Assembly: GCA_903813345.2 (NCBI GenBank)
Contig: CAIIXF020000008.1
Location: forward strand, 36,790,867 to 36,854,866
Direction: 5' to 3'
Source: Owenia fusiformis
Lineage: Eukaryota > Annelida > Polychaeta > Sabellida > Oweniidae
Length of the DNA: 64,000 bases
In this document: in pieces, positions 1-11,039 of the stretch
Position numbering within the stretch: position 1 is the first letter of the stretch
Layout of the letters: every line of letters starts with the position of its first letter
Translations under genes and position numbers: made by a program
Notes under the pieces: model-generated
Told to the model about the DNA's origin: nothing
Databases searched by the model: none
The model's input: the letters and a program-made list of their open reading frames with translations, nothing else

Positions 1-2985
1 TCCAGTTCGGAGTGGAAACAACTGGATGAAGACCTGGATAAAATTCTGCAGGCAAATCTCAGGGGAGACATTGTGAGGAAGCTAGACCAATTTCCAACAT
101 TAGTCTATGCAGTGTGCGAAGAGAGATTTGGCCTCGTAGAAAGAAACGACAACAGCAGAAAACAGACAGGCCCAAATCGACGCCAAGAACAGATTGCAAA
201 CACCAGGAGGGAATTGAGGCAATTGAGGAATGCATACCTGCAAGCTGAGGATGGTCAACGCCACGCACTGAGTGTGTTGAGAGACAACCTCAGAGCTAAG
301 CTGAGATCACTGAGGCAAGCAGAAAGGCTCCGAAAACGCCGAAATGAAAGAAGGAAGACAAGAAGCAAATTCTTTAAGAACCCCTTCACATTCATTGGTG
401 AACTGTTAGGGAAACCAAAGGCCGGCCAACTGCAGAGCAGTAGGGATGAAATCGAAGCCAGTCTCATGGATTCCCACAGCGACCCCCAGCGAGATGTTCC
501 CTTGGGAGAACCACCTAACATCACACCCGCACCCCCGCCATTACATCAGTTTGATCTTGATGAAATAAAGCTAAAAGAAGTCAAGGATATTATTCGCAAG
601 GCCAGGGCAAAGTCATCGCCGGGTCCCAGCGGATTGTCCTACAAGGTTTACAAGAACTGTCCCTTGTTAACCAACCGACTCTGGAAGCTTTTAAAAACGG
701 CATGGAAGTTGAAACAGCTACCACCATCTTGGCTGATAGCGGAGGGATGCTTTGTTCCTAAGGAAGAAAAGTCATCTACCCTCGACCAGTTTAGGGAGAT
801 TTCACTGTTGAGTGTGGAGGGAAAGATCTTCTGGTCTATCATCTCAAGACGAATGACCAACTTTTTCACCAAGAATAGCTATATTGACACTTCAGCACAA
901 AAGGGCGGTATAGCAGGATTTGCTGGTTGCATCGAACACACTTCAGCAATGTCTCAGCTGATAGCAGAAGCCAAGAAAAACAAGACCGACTTGGCCATTG
1001 TGTGGTTAGACCTGGCGAAGACATATCCTAGCGTACCCCACCAACTAATATTTACCGCTCTACAACACTATCATGTGCCTGAAGACGTCATCAGCTTGGT
1101 AAAACAACACTTGGGAGGTATGAAGATGCGCTTTACATCAGGCACAATAACAACTACCTGGCAACGTCTTGAGAAGGGAATAATGGCAGGCTGCACCATC
1201 TCTGTAATTCTGTTTGTTGCAGCAATGAACATCATGCTGAAGGAAGCCTCCAAGGAATGCAGAGGTCCAAAAGCCATGGACGGAACTTGCCACCCACCCT
1301 GTCGTGCATTCATGGATGATATAACAGCCATGACAATCCGTGAAATAGGAATGCGCTGGATACTGAAGCGGCTTGAAGCAATAGCCACATGGGGAAGACT
1401 TACATTCAAGCCTCACAAGTCAAGAAGCCTCGTTTTGAAGAAAGGTACAATGTCACCCACTAAGTTCACTGTGCAAGGAAGAGGAATACCAACCATCTCA
1501 GAGCAGCCCATCAAGGCTTTGGGAAAATATTTTGATGCCAGTTTGGGAGACAGAAAGATCACCAAAGAGTTAGTTTCTCAACTCAGAACATGGCTGGAAG
1601 CGATCGACAGAACAACACTGCCTGGAAAGATCAAGGTTTGGTGTTTTCAGTACGGAGTCCTTCCCAGACTGAGCTGGCCATTCTCCCTCTATGACATACC
1701 ACTCACTGTAGTAGAGATGATGGAGAGGATGGTAAACAAAAAGCTGAGGAAATGGCTAGGAGTCTCCAAGTCCTTCAGTGACGTCAACTTGTACAGCTCA
1801 TCCTCACCAGCAGCACTCCCTGTAGACTCAGTGGTGGAAGAGTTCAAGGTAGCCAAAGTAAGAACAATAATGTTGCTACGTGACTCAAAGGACAAAGTCG
1901 CCAATAGAACAGAAGCCAAAACTCCAAAGAACAGGAAGTGGTCCCCACAGGATACCATCACCAAAGCAGAGACTCGCCTGCACCAGAGCGACATCATTGG
2001 TACTGTGGCTCAAGGCAGAAAGGGACTCGGGAGTTATGGACGCATACCTTGGTCGAAGGCCAACTCAAAAGAAAGAAGGAAGATGGTTACCTCAGAAGTG
2101 AGACAGATGGAGGAGGAAAGTAGAAGAGTGAAGGCTGTGACCATGAGCAATCAAGGAGCATGGATGAAGTGGGAAGGAGTAGAGAGTCGGAAACTCACAG
2201 GAAGTGATCTCCTGCAGACGAGTAACGTACCTGTGGCTTTCTTCTTGAAAGCATTTAGTGACACCTTGCCGACAGGTACAAATCTAGCACTCTGGAAATT
2301 GAGTGATGACCCTACATGCCAGCTGTGCCAAGATCGAGCAGCCTCCCTGCGTCATGTCCTCAGCTCTTGCAAAGTTGCCCTAGCAGAACATCGCTACACA
2401 TGGCGGCATGATCAGGTTTTGAAAGAGATTGCTAGACAGCTTGATCCCTTGATCTCTGATCCCTCCCTGACCAGTCCACCCTCACAACCACTAACCATCG
2501 GATTTGTGAAAGCAGGACAAGCAACTGCAAAACCAACAGTTAATCAACCATCCAGAGGCATTTTACATTCAGCATCTGATTGGGTTATGAAGGTTGATGT
2601 TGGTAAGCAGCTTGTTTTCCCCCAGCATGTAGTCAGTACCACTCTGAGGCCAGACATCATCATCACCTCAGAAACAACGCAGACCATCATTCTTGTTGAG
2701 TTAACTGTACCCTGGGAGGAGCGGGTAGAAGAATCCCACGAACTAAAGAAGTTGAAATACGAGGACATAGTAACTAATGCCAAGCGAAGAGGATGGCAGC
2801 CACACTGTTTCCCTGTAGAAGTAGGCTGCAGAGGTTTTCCAGCCAAGTCTATGGACTGGATGTTGAAGTCGCTTGGTTTACCATCTCGCAAGCGCAAGAC
2901 AGCAATGATTACCCTAGGAAAGGAAGCTGAACGTTGCTCTCGTTGGCTGTGGTTGAGAAGAAATGCAAATTGGTTGCCCCAGTAA
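1..2985 (+). CDS. Retroelement polyprotein: RT, CCHC finger, restriction-like endonuclease (5' cut by window edge)
   Basis: The frame is open from base 1 to the TAA at 2983-2985 (994 codons), so the N terminus lies outside the window. The fingers/palm of the reverse transcriptase follow a K/R-rich N-terminal part. Motif A reads VWLDLAKTYPSVP (about 1000-1040) and motif C is FMDD (codons 1309-1320). A C-x2-C-x8-H-x4-C finger lies at 2317-2370. It is followed by RPD (2647-2655), fourteen residues, then E of VELTVPWE (2698-2700). That is the PD-(D/E)xK signature of early-branching LINEs (R2/NeSL/HERO/CRE-type), which nick the target with this domain instead of an APE endonuclease. The C-terminal block RGWQPHCFPVEVGCRGF is shared with the broken copy near 5.5 kb. 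No stop or frameshift is visible, so this copy may be recent. The exact clade is not resolved by eye. Confidence 0.85.
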   Translation, partial: SSSEWKQLDEDLDKILQANLRGDIVRKLDQFPTLVYAVCEERFGLVERNDNSRKQTGPNRRQEQIANTRRELRQLRNAYLQAEDGQRHALSVLRDNLRAKLRSLRQAERLRKRRNERRKTRSKFFKNPFTFIGELLGKPKAGQLQSSRDEIEASLMDSHSDPQRDVPLGEPPNITPAPPPLHQFDLDEIKLKEVKDIIRKARAKSSPGPSGLSYKVYKNCPLLTNRLWKLLKTAWKLKQLPPSWLIAEGCFVPKEEKSSTLDQFREISLLSVEGKIFWSIISRRMTNFFTKNSYIDTSAQKGGIAGFAGCIEHTSAMSQLIAEAKKNKTDLAIVWLDLAKTYPSVPHQLIFTALQHYHVPEDVISLVKQHLGGMKMRFTSGTITTTWQRLEKGIMAGCTISVILFVAAMNIMLKEASKECRGPKAMDGTCHPPCRAFMDDITAMTIREIGMRWILKRLEAIATWGRLTFKPHKSRSLVLKKGTMSPTKFTVQGRGIPTISEQPIKALGKYFDASLGDRKITKELVSQLRTWLEAIDRTTLPGKIKVWCFQYGVLPRLSWPFSLYDIPLTVVEMMERMVNKKLRKWLGVSKSFSDVNLYSSSSPAALPVDSVVEEFKVAKVRTIMLLRDSKDKVANRTEAKTPKNRKWSPQDTITKAETRLHQSDIIGTVAQGRKGLGSYGRIPWSKANSKERRKMVTSEVRQMEEESRRVKAVTMSNQGAWMKWEGVESRKLTGSDLLQTSNVPVAFFLKAFSDTLPTGTNLALWKLSDDPTCQLCQDRAASLRHVLSSCKVALAEHRYTWRHDQVLKEIARQLDPLISDPSLTSPPSQPLTIGFVKAGQATAKPTVNQPSRGILHSASDWVMKVDVGKQLVFPQHVVSTTLRPDIIITSETTQTIILVELTVPWEERVEESHELKKLKYEDIVTNAKRRGWQPHCFPVEVGCRGFPAKSMDWMLKSLGLPSRKRKTAMITLGKEAERCSRWLWLRRNANWLPQ

Positions 2986-4149
2986 TCCCTTGTCATCTTG
3001 CCTCATCTCCACCATAATCAAGACACACCCTGTATCCAATAAGTCCCCCATCTTAATAGCTAGCAAATCTTTAACCCCTTCTTCAAGCTTGAGCGGTGAT
3101 GTGAAAAGGTGAGCGTTGGTCGACCATAAAGCGCTTTTTAAACCTACCATAGACCGTCGCAAGTCGGTTTTAAGCATTTATCGCTCATTCCCCTAGTTGA
3201 GATGTCTGCTCTGCTGGAAGTTGGAGGCAGCTGAGGAAACCTCTACATTTCCACAGCTAATGTGTATGGTGCAACAGCATGTAGTCCATCTAAGCATGTT
3301 TATCATAATATAATGCCTTTGCAATTCAACATAATTCTCCAGAAAAATATCATTTAACAAACGTAGAAAGATGACGTTTTTTGTTTTTTATGTCTGTATC
3401 CCCAATCGATCAAGGTTAATATTTGTGTATCACTATGGAAGGGGTTGATGCGTCTCGATTCATAAAAAGCTGAAAAGAAAGCAATTAAACTGGTATTTTA
3501 ATAGCGAACCGACTTATATATATGAGTTGATGTATAAATTGACAGTGAACTCACGTTGGCCTTGAATGACGTTTGCTGCGTAAATCGTAGCTGCACTAAC
3601 ATCATGTTTTCTTGAGAGCAATAATTACTACGGAATAAGGATAAGTCAACTAATTGCTCCACGATTTGGTTCAAGTTGAAACATTAGCCATTCAAGGAGC
3701 AACCATTTTATTTTTTACCAATATTTACATATGCCATATCTTACAATCTCCTATATCTACATAATTTCAAATATGTTTTTGGTTTTGAAATTGATCCGTC
3801 TTCCATTAACTTTAAGACGTCAAAAAGGACAAAGGATAAAAACATGCAATTCCAAAGTACCATTACAAATACGCTAGATAGTGTAAATTAAGCCAAATGT
3901 TGTTTTGCATTCAGGGAGCTATCATATTTATTTTTTGCATAGTAAAACTAAATAAATAATTAAATGAAAAAAAATATATATATCATCCCTTACATCCTCC
4001 ATTCATATATTTTCCCTTTTGAAAGTTATCTGTACAGGTGAACCGAGTAATCCGATTTTATTGTCTATTTACTCTTTACAAGGCAGGATGCAACGAGAAT
4101 GTGAACTTATTTGCACAAAATAAAATTTAAAAAACCTATATTTTTGCAA
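2986..4149. other. Intergenic, probably retroelement 3' UTR then unassigned AT-rich DNA
   Basis: The first few hundred bases after the RT stop are likely the element's 3' untranslated tail, but no poly(A) or tandem tail fixes the end. The rest is AT-rich with no exon, RNA gene or repeat that I can support. Confidence 0.4.
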
Positions 4150-4152
4150 AAG

Positions 4153-4448
4153 TGATACACTCCCCTTCATAAGTTTGGCAACCTTAGCTCCCCCATTTAA
4201 CTACGTGTTAAAACCTCTTTACGTTTGAATTTTTATTTACTTAACATGCGATGAAATAACGTATAATATTGATGGAAACGTAACTTTACTTTATTTCCAA
4301 TACCTCCAAATTTTCCCAATTTTTTGAGAATATTTTGAGGTATTGGAAATAAAGTCAAAATACGTTTCCATCAATAGCATTTTCATTTCACACGTAGTTA
4401 AATGGGGGGGGGGGGGGCTAAGGTTGCCAAACTTATGAAAGGGAGTGT
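4153..4448. mobile_element. Foldback/MITE-like element, about 300 bp
   Basis: The left end (CACTCCCCTTCATAAGTTTG) and the reverse complement of the right end are nearly identical. The match continues through TTTAACTACGTG, the GATGGAAACGT block and TTTATTTCCAATACCTC almost to the centre near 4320, so the whole element folds into one hairpin. A run of G (4405-4418) in the right arm corresponds to a short C run in the left arm. There is no coding capacity. The flanking duplication is not clear (possibly GAT). Confidence 0.75.
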
Positions 4449-4479
4449 GATTTCGGGGTAAACTGATCTTTTATTTTAT

Positions 4480-6090
4480 TTACGACATCATTTGTTTGAA
4501 TTTCCTAAAAAATGACAACATGAGCTGTCGGAACAAATAAAGCACTGCTCAGTATCAAGCGAAGGTAACGGCCGTAACCTTCGCATCTAAGATGGCGGAT
4601 GGTAATTATCGATTTCGATATCTTTAGTTTTCATCGAATTCAACTACTTTATAGTTTAGGTGATGCTTTGATATTTGAACCAGAGCAGGCTTATATGACA
4701 TGATAACTTTGGAGTATGATAATTTGTTCATATATCATGCGTTGGCGCCACAGTTCAACGATATCTTCCACCACACCACCACAGGGAAGGTAACTGGAAA
4801 TGTATGATACGTTAACGGTCATGTAAGTTTTCAATACGCGTTAACTGGACATCTTAGCTCTCCATTATAGACTCTCATAACGTTACTGCATCACCGCATA
4901 TCAGTTATCATATGTAAAACCCAAATCCCAGTTACCTTCCCTTACTTTAACGCGGTGGAGGATATCGCTGAACGGTGGTGCCTACGCATAGTATATGAGC
5001 ACTCATGTCACGAGTGGTAATTTGTGCTGAAAATAAATTTTATTAGTACTATTTTATCACTCATATGAGTACTCATTGTGTACTTCAGAGTTTTCATGTC
5101 ACATGTGCCTGATATACTAAAATAGATAGATATAATAAATATCAAAGCATTACGTCAACTATAAAGTAGTTGGATAGACCAGCAAAGACTTTCCCACAAC
5201 ACCAGTAGGGGCAATGCAAGACCAAGATCATTAAGTTTGTCAAAGAAGGCAGCAAGGCCCATCAGAAGCCATCTCTGCCTGTACTCCAGCCTAACATTCT
5301 TACCAAGGCAACAGACTGGACTTTAAGAACCGACCTCTTCCAAAAACTTGTCTTCCCACAGGATATAGTAGTCACCAAGCTCCGTCCCGACATGCTGCTG
5401 ATATCTCAGCTCAGCAGGAGCATCATCATCATCGAGCTCACAGTACCCTGGGAAGACTGACTGGAAGTATCCCATCAGCTTAAGAAAGCCAAATACCAAG
5501 ATCTGGTAGACGAGGCCATAACAAGGGGGTGGCATGTAGTGCAGTGCCCAATAGAAGTGGGATGTAGGGGGTTCCCAGCCTCCTCGCTGCGCCACCATCT
5601 ATCTCAGCTAGGACTAACACCATCCAAGCTGAAGTCGGCAGTTAAGGCAGTAGGTGCTGTGGCAGAGTCCAGCTCACGGTGGCTCTGGCTCAAGGGGAAT
5701 GACAAGTGGTGTCATACAGCGAGCGATGTTTAAGACCATACCATCGCTGCCCCACTCAGATTATGCATACAGGCTAAGGGGCGAAATGTGACGATCTGAG
5801 ACGCCTGCTGATGACGCAGTAAAAGACACTCACTTATTTTTCCTACGAAGCCATCCACCAGTAGTAGTTTCTTTTTCCGTTTGTAGCGATGCATCGTTGA
5901 TGTTTATTTGAAAAAAAGTTCAATCCGATGAGAACTAAAAATATCGAAATCGACACTTGCTGTCTGCCATCTTTGATGCGAAGGTAACCGCTGGTACCTT
6001 CGCTTGATAGTGATCAAGGGCACATTTTACATATGTCACTAGTTTCACTTTACTACACAAATTGAATGAAATAAAAAGTGCCAGCAAAAA
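4480..6090. mobile_element. Long inverted-repeat (foldback) element interrupted by a retroelement fragment
   Basis: Left arm core 4553-4800 matches right arm 4935-5174 plus 5918-6018 in inverted orientation. Each outer end carries its own small palindrome: GCGAAGGTAAC...GTAACCTTCGC at 4560-4584 and the counterpart at 5979-6003. Both are followed by a shared AAGATGG and ATCGATTTCGATAT. Inner blocks (AACTACTTTATAG, CAACGATATC, GGAAGGTAACTGG) also pair. The right arm has about 70 bp extra near 5030-5110 and is split at about 5174/5918 by the 5.2-5.9 kb retroelement fragment. Weaker matching extends beyond the core on both sides, so the outer limits are approximate. Confidence 0.7.
5175..5917 (+). 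pseudogene. 5'-truncated retroelement copy: restriction-like endonuclease domain with in-frame stop
   Basis: Frame 1 from about 5188 reads a close relative of the C terminus of the 1-2985 polyprotein. It has KLVFPQDIVV, then RPD, fourteen residues, ELTVPWED, then a TGA at 5458-5460. The same frame resumes with HQLKKAKYQDLV and CPIEVGCRGFPA, ending WLWLKGNDKW... with the stop before 5736. RT and zinc finger are absent, as expected from 5' truncation during target-primed reverse transcription. The fragment and its short 3' tail split the right arm of the surrounding inverted-repeat element. It is dead: truncated and with a nonsense codon. Confidence 0.85.
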
Positions 6091-6233
6091 ACGATCAATT
6101 ATTTCATCTGCCCACATACAGTATATAATCTGATAATAATGCATTTTAATATTATAAAGTCAACGGTATAAAACAAAAGCATTGATAATACTTTAATAAA
6201 GTAACAGTTATAGGCAAAAATATAAAAAGAGAT

Positions 6234-8162
6234 ATGATTTGTATTAGAAAACTAAGGAGAACGGTTTCACGATGGCTCGCCATATTCGGCGGTATATGTA
6301 TCTTATACATGTTTCTGCTAGTGCTGGATATGCCAACTCTTACATATTTTGACATATACCAACTAAAAGTGGCCGTTTCCCAAAAGACCGTGGATTCTAT
6401 GGATATTCTTCCAACGCATGACTTGCCTACTAAGACGAGGGAGTCAACACCCACAAATCTGAAACAAAATGAAACTGATCGCCTGAAGTATGTGAAGCAA
6501 AATGAATATGTACATAATCATCTTAATAGTGAGCAACAAAAGGAATTCAATCATCACTTTTCCGTGAAACAAAATAAATATAATCAGAGCTATGTGAAAT
6601 ATAACAAGAACCATCGTCTCGTTGAAACACTAGCATCAACCAAGATAGTTGATAATAGTGAAGTTTCTTTGACAAGTGGATGGTGGATCGTCAAGGAGGA
6701 GAATTGGAAGAACTATACGGACTGCTCAAATGGGAGCTGTAAGATTGCCTTCGGAGTTCAATGTTCATCTTATCTTCACGCTTTGTACCAGTACATCCCA
6801 ATTCGACAAAAAGCACCAATAAGAGGAATATATTTCTCAGTGAGTAGTTTTAACAAGTTACTAGTGAAACAGCCTAACCCTTTTGGCCATCAGTATGGCG
6901 CAATGGCTTTATTTAAATTCAGCGATGGGTCAAATTATACAATCCAGTTGAAGTTTTCACCACTGGAAGGTCATCAACAGAAGAATGATGTTTACATGCT
7001 GCCTAAAGAGAGAGCTCCTCTTTCAAGCATATCTCTGAGTCTTGCATGTGCTGGATTTAAAGGTCGTGTCTCATTCATGGATGTCAATGTATCACCAATT
7101 GTAGATGATGTCACAATTAAGAGTCATCCAACGCTTTATGATTTCATTGCAAAATGTCCAGACCAAGCCCCATTTCCGAACATTGCAAAATTTAGATTTA
7201 CATGGTTAACATTGAACCGCCATATAATTATCAACGCAGATGACATAACCCTAGTTACACAAGTCTCTGCTGATAGACTTTATATGCTACATGATATCCT
7301 ACCTTACTGGGATGGCCCAGTTTCCATAGCAATCTACATTCCTGCATCTGAATCTCCATCTGACAAACCGATATATGATGATGAGTATATAATTCATAAG
7401 CTAAAGAACCTCACACAGAGTTGTGAAATCACAATTATGTACGGAGAATACTATAAGGAAAAGTATCCAATTAACACACTGAGAAATCATGCCATACGTC
7501 ATGTACAATCTAAGTATCTTTTTTTGTCAGATGCTGATTTTTTACCATCGGTTAATTTTCAAAGACAGGCAAAATCTGAGATTAATCGATTAAAATCTGT
7601 TGTAGATCATGATGACGATACTTCTATTAAAGATATAGATAAAACAGCATTTGTAGCCCCAGCCTTTGAGTATCTAAAGAACCCATTCAAATCAAACAAC
7701 CTAGCCAAAACAAAAGCAGAGCTTGGTCAAGTATACAAAACAAAATCGTACATTAAAGTATTCAATGGTGCATGGTCCGACAACCACAAAGCAACTGACT
7801 ATGGGAAATGGTTTAAAAGAAGTCACTCATACAAAGTTACAAAATATCAAATTAAATATGAACCTTATGTTGTATTAAGAAAACACAGCCGGCTTCCTTT
7901 GTATGATGAACGTTTTGTTGGGTACGGAATGAATAAAGTGAGTTATCTGATGGAGTTAAAAGCTGCTGGGTACACATTTCTTGTGCTCCCCAATTGCTGG
8001 GTTTCTCATATACCTCATGAGAAAACAAATAACAATCAGGAGTTCTCTTATGATGCAGTAGCTAGACTCAAAAATAGAGTATTAAGATATGAGTTTATGG
8101 CAGACTATACAAGAAAGTATGAGATTGGAGGGTGTTCTGAACATGAAAATGGAAAAGATTAG
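6234..8162 (+). CDS. GT49-family (LARGE/B4GAT1-like) type II membrane glycosyltransferase, intronless
   Basis: 642 codons, single exon. A short basic cytosolic tail (RKLRRTVSR) precedes one hydrophobic segment at about residues 15-31, the Golgi type II topology. Residues about 60-140 are a low-complexity, N-glycosylatable stem. Residues about 145-310 look like a beta-sandwich module with paired cysteines that I do not recognise. From about 345 the sequence follows the GT49 domain of LARGE: LPYWDGPVSIAIYIP, PINTLRNHAIRHV, then the DxD metal/nucleotide-sugar motif LSDADFLP (D433, D435). The blocks FVAPAFEYL, YEPYVVLRK, FVGYGMNKVSYLMEL and VLPNCWVSHIPH follow. LARGE enzymes build xylose-glucuronate repeats on dystroglycan and B4GAT1 primes them. 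The LARGE N-terminal GT8 domain is absent here, so donor and acceptor are not predictable. Family call is firm; orthology is not. Confidence 0.85.
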   Translation: MICIRKLRRTVSRWLAIFGGICILYMFLLVLDMPTLTYFDIYQLKVAVSQKTVDSMDILPTHDLPTKTRESTPTNLKQNETDRLKYVKQNEYVHNHLNSEQQKEFNHHFSVKQNKYNQSYVKYNKNHRLVETLASTKIVDNSEVSLTSGWWIVKEENWKNYTDCSNGSCKIAFGVQCSSYLHALYQYIPIRQKAPIRGIYFSVSSFNKLLVKQPNPFGHQYGAMALFKFSDGSNYTIQLKFSPLEGHQQKNDVYMLPKERAPLSSISLSLACAGFKGRVSFMDVNVSPIVDDVTIKSHPTLYDFIAKCPDQAPFPNIAKFRFTWLTLNRHIIINADDITLVTQVSADRLYMLHDILPYWDGPVSIAIYIPASESPSDKPIYDDEYIIHKLKNLTQSCEITIMYGEYYKEKYPINTLRNHAIRHVQSKYLFLSDADFLPSVNFQRQAKSEINRLKSVVDHDDDTSIKDIDKTAFVAPAFEYLKNPFKSNNLAKTKAELGQVYKTKSYIKVFNGAWSDNHKATDYGKWFKRSHSYKVTKYQIKYEPYVVLRKHSRLPLYDERFVGYGMNKVSYLMELKAAGYTFLVLPNCWVSHIPHEKTNNNQEFSYDAVARLKNRVLRYEFMADYTRKYEIGGCSEHENGKD

Positions 8163-9657
8163 TGAAATGCCAAATAACCTCTTCTACGTCGTGTAACCAT
8201 AATATCTCAGAATAGCTTTTTATATGGAGTTTATCCACTGGGAGATATGCATATCTGCCTGAGGGTTAACCTCATTTCCAAACCCACCACACATAACTGC
8301 TTTATCCTATACCCAGAAGAGTATTTTTCAATTATTCTTTTAATATTTTTTTTAATGACCATGGATGGTATCGCAACAGATTTCAGACATTGATATGTTG
8401 GATTTAGGTTTTTCTGATGATCTGAACAGATGCATATATTAGGCCAATGCATTAGGCTTAACTTCAGGACAAGCACTCATAGAGATGATAAAATAATTTG
8501 GAATTTGAGACAGGGAAGGTGCAAACACCCCACCAACACGTTTTTTCTGAAACATTGTCCTGATTTTCAGCCCTTTTTGCACCTTTTTTTCAATGTTTGT
8601 TGAATCAACTACGTTTTAATGTTTTTGCAAAGGAGATATGAAAACCTCAAATCAGGATACGGGATATATCTTACCGACTTATCAACCTAAAACTCTAATG
8701 GGCATAGGATAAATCATTTTGTTTTACGCATCTTAATAGTTTTTCTACGTTATATGTTATTCTCAATAGCTTTTCCATGTATGACTATAATAATATCTCA
8801 GAATGATATATTTACTTTATGCATATGCTATTTTCGCTAGCATCCTAAATCGCTTTTGGGTCGTCTATTCATGTCGAGTTTAACATCAAATATATCACTT
8901 TTTCTTTGACTTTTTCTTTTTCTTTCGCTAGCATTTTAAATCGGTTTTGGGTCGTTTCCATGTCGAGCTTAACATCTCAAATTCCAAATATATCACTTTT
9001 TCTTTGACATCGATCGGAATTAGTGAATTCAACATGTTCATGACACAATGAAAATGTGAGAAATACTATCCGATGTGAGGAGAAATTAAATGCAGCTAGT
9101 CAACGTAGAATATGAAAAATGACTAAAAAGTAAGTCATTATAACTTAGATCAGATGAACTGTTTTATATGTTTTCAACTGAGTTGTTACCATGTCCGTGT
9201 TACAGCTGGCTGTGTTATTCACTTTTACACGTTTAACTACTGTTTTCTGTGTATTTTTTCCTTTCCACAAGGCTTTTCAGTTGAATGTACATGTATATAA
9301 AATTGTAAATAAAACAGGATTTGACTTTTTTATGTCATCAACAAAAAGTCGTGACATATTAGTATTGCAGTGGCTATAGGTTTTTGGCATCGGCAATATT
9401 TGATCCTTATTGTTTGGATGACGGCATCTGTTACAAACTGTAATACTTTTGTAACCATTGCAATTGCGTGCAATTAATAGCAAAAATATCACACTTGGAA
9501 CCGTGGCAGTTCTAGTCTCAAAAAATCACTACGCCAGGCACTTAGTTGGCGCTTCCTCTGTAAAATGGCTAAATTAAATTATGCCACAAAGAAATGCAAG
9601 AAACTTGATTGCTCGTATTGGACGTACGTATTAATTGATAAACCCATGTACATTGAA
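8163..9657. other. Intergenic, with a local direct duplication
   Basis: AT-rich, no supported exon. A segment of about 70-80 bp is duplicated head-to-tail (about 8831-8917 and 8930-9011): both copies contain GCTAGCAT, AAATCG, TTTTGGGTCGT, CATGTCGAG and TATCACTTTTTCTTTGAC. Confidence 0.6.
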
Positions 9658-10330
9658 TTGTTCCACTAAACGAAGTCCGACGGGCATATGGAGAAGCCGT
9701 CCTTCCTTACGTTCGTCTGTCTGTTCGTTCAATTGATCGTTTCGTTCGGCAGCCCGGCAAAAGAGAGTTTAAGCTTGCACTATTTTTCACAATGACTCAG
9801 TGCGCATACCTTTTAATGCGCTTCACAAGGAGGGTTGGCTCCCAGAATCGAGACTCGATATTATCCAACAATGAAAACGTCGAAATGTCGTTATTTTCTG
9901 CAACTGAAACAGACTTTAAATTCAAAATAAACAGTTCAAAAGATTCGAACCAATCTCGATCATTTCTTGTGAGTTTTGGAATTTTTCGTTAGAAAATAAG
10001 ACCAAAGTTATGTTGACGTGTACAAAATGGCGGCTGTTTGAATTCTAATTCTGTATCACGACATGCCCATATATGGGGCAGAATATCAAACTGTTGTAAG
10101 CGGATGCCTTGTGAAATTGGACCTCTGCTTAAGAAGGTTGCTCAATTCAAAATGGCTGTCATTTTTCGTATTATCTGAAGTAGTCTGAAAGAGATGACTG
10201 TTGAAACCTTTTTACAAAAATGGCAGCCGTTTGGAATTAAATTTTGTGCGCCACGTAAGGCTATAATGTAGAAGTTTCTTCTTGAGGAAAGCTCATTTTG
10301 AATGAGTGGTATCTGGAAGCCTTTCTTGAG
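9658..10330. repeat. Interspersed repeat, weakly like the TCCCATCGAAC family
   Basis: It begins ACTAAACGAAGTCCGACGGG and then has a degenerate GTCCTTCCTTACGTTCGTCTGTC tract. That layout (a terminal GAAGT..GG block followed by a pyrimidine-rich microsatellite) recalls the family at 52.0, 56.5 and 60.0 kb. Internal sequences such as GGTTGGCTCCCAGA and AAAATGGCTGTCATTTTTC recur at 31.26-32.27 kb. No coding sequence is supported. Confidence 0.4.
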
Positions 10331-10739
10331 CTGCGACACGCGGTACTAACTTCGACCGTTAATTTGAATTTTTGACCTACCAGATGCTTGAAAATCAAGG
10401 ATTGCGAGTCTCATACTGCACCGTTTTTCTTCAAACCTATACCATTAAAAGCAAAACAAAATTGCCTTTCTGTCGGTGCATTACTCTATTGTAAAGAGTC
10501 CCTCGTTCTAGCAGCGTTTTGGTCCCCAGCTGTTAGAAGGCCTTCTTACAGCTGGGGACCAAAATGCCGCTGGAAGTAGGGACTCTGTACCATCAGAAAG
10601 AGATTTTTGTTATGCTTTGAATGGAACAAGTTTGAAGAAAAACGATGCAGTATGAGACTCGTAATCCTTGATTTTCAAACATCCGGTAGGTCAAAAATTC
10701 AAATTAACGGTTGAAGATAGGACCGCGTGTGCGAGGTAA
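10331..10739. repeat. Nearly perfect palindrome, about 200-bp arms
   Basis: The sequence reads almost the same on both strands around a centre at 10540/10541. The core is GGTCCCCAGCTGTTAGAAGG followed by its complement. Outer pairs include GCAGTATGAGACTCG with CGAGTCTCATACTGC, and ACCGTTAATTTGAATTTTTG near both ends. A few mismatches and indels separate the arms. Consistent with a foldback-type MITE. The small ORF reading through it is a by-product. Confidence 0.8.
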
Positions 10740-11039
10740 CAGTTGAAATCCAAGCAAAACACCCAGAGTTAATATAATGTAATGCAACCATAGTTTGAAA
10801 AGATCTTTAAGTAATGGCAAATTACTGCTTTAGGCAACCATTTGAAGGCATGAATCAGAATAACAAACACAATCAATTGTGATCTACACTAAAATTCCTA
10901 CAACTAGCGTAAAATATAACCATGTTTTGCAGAGATTAGAAAATTATTGCGAAATCCCACATTAAGAGATCTCAAAATTTACGAAAACCGTTCTACATGT
11001 ATAAAGGCGTAAAACGGGTTAAATCTGGATGTGTTCGGG

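Noticed and set aside
4153-4448. CACTA-type assignment for the foldback element because its ends read CACTCCC
   Set aside because: No consistent 2-3 bp duplication could be read at the ends, so the superfamily is left open.
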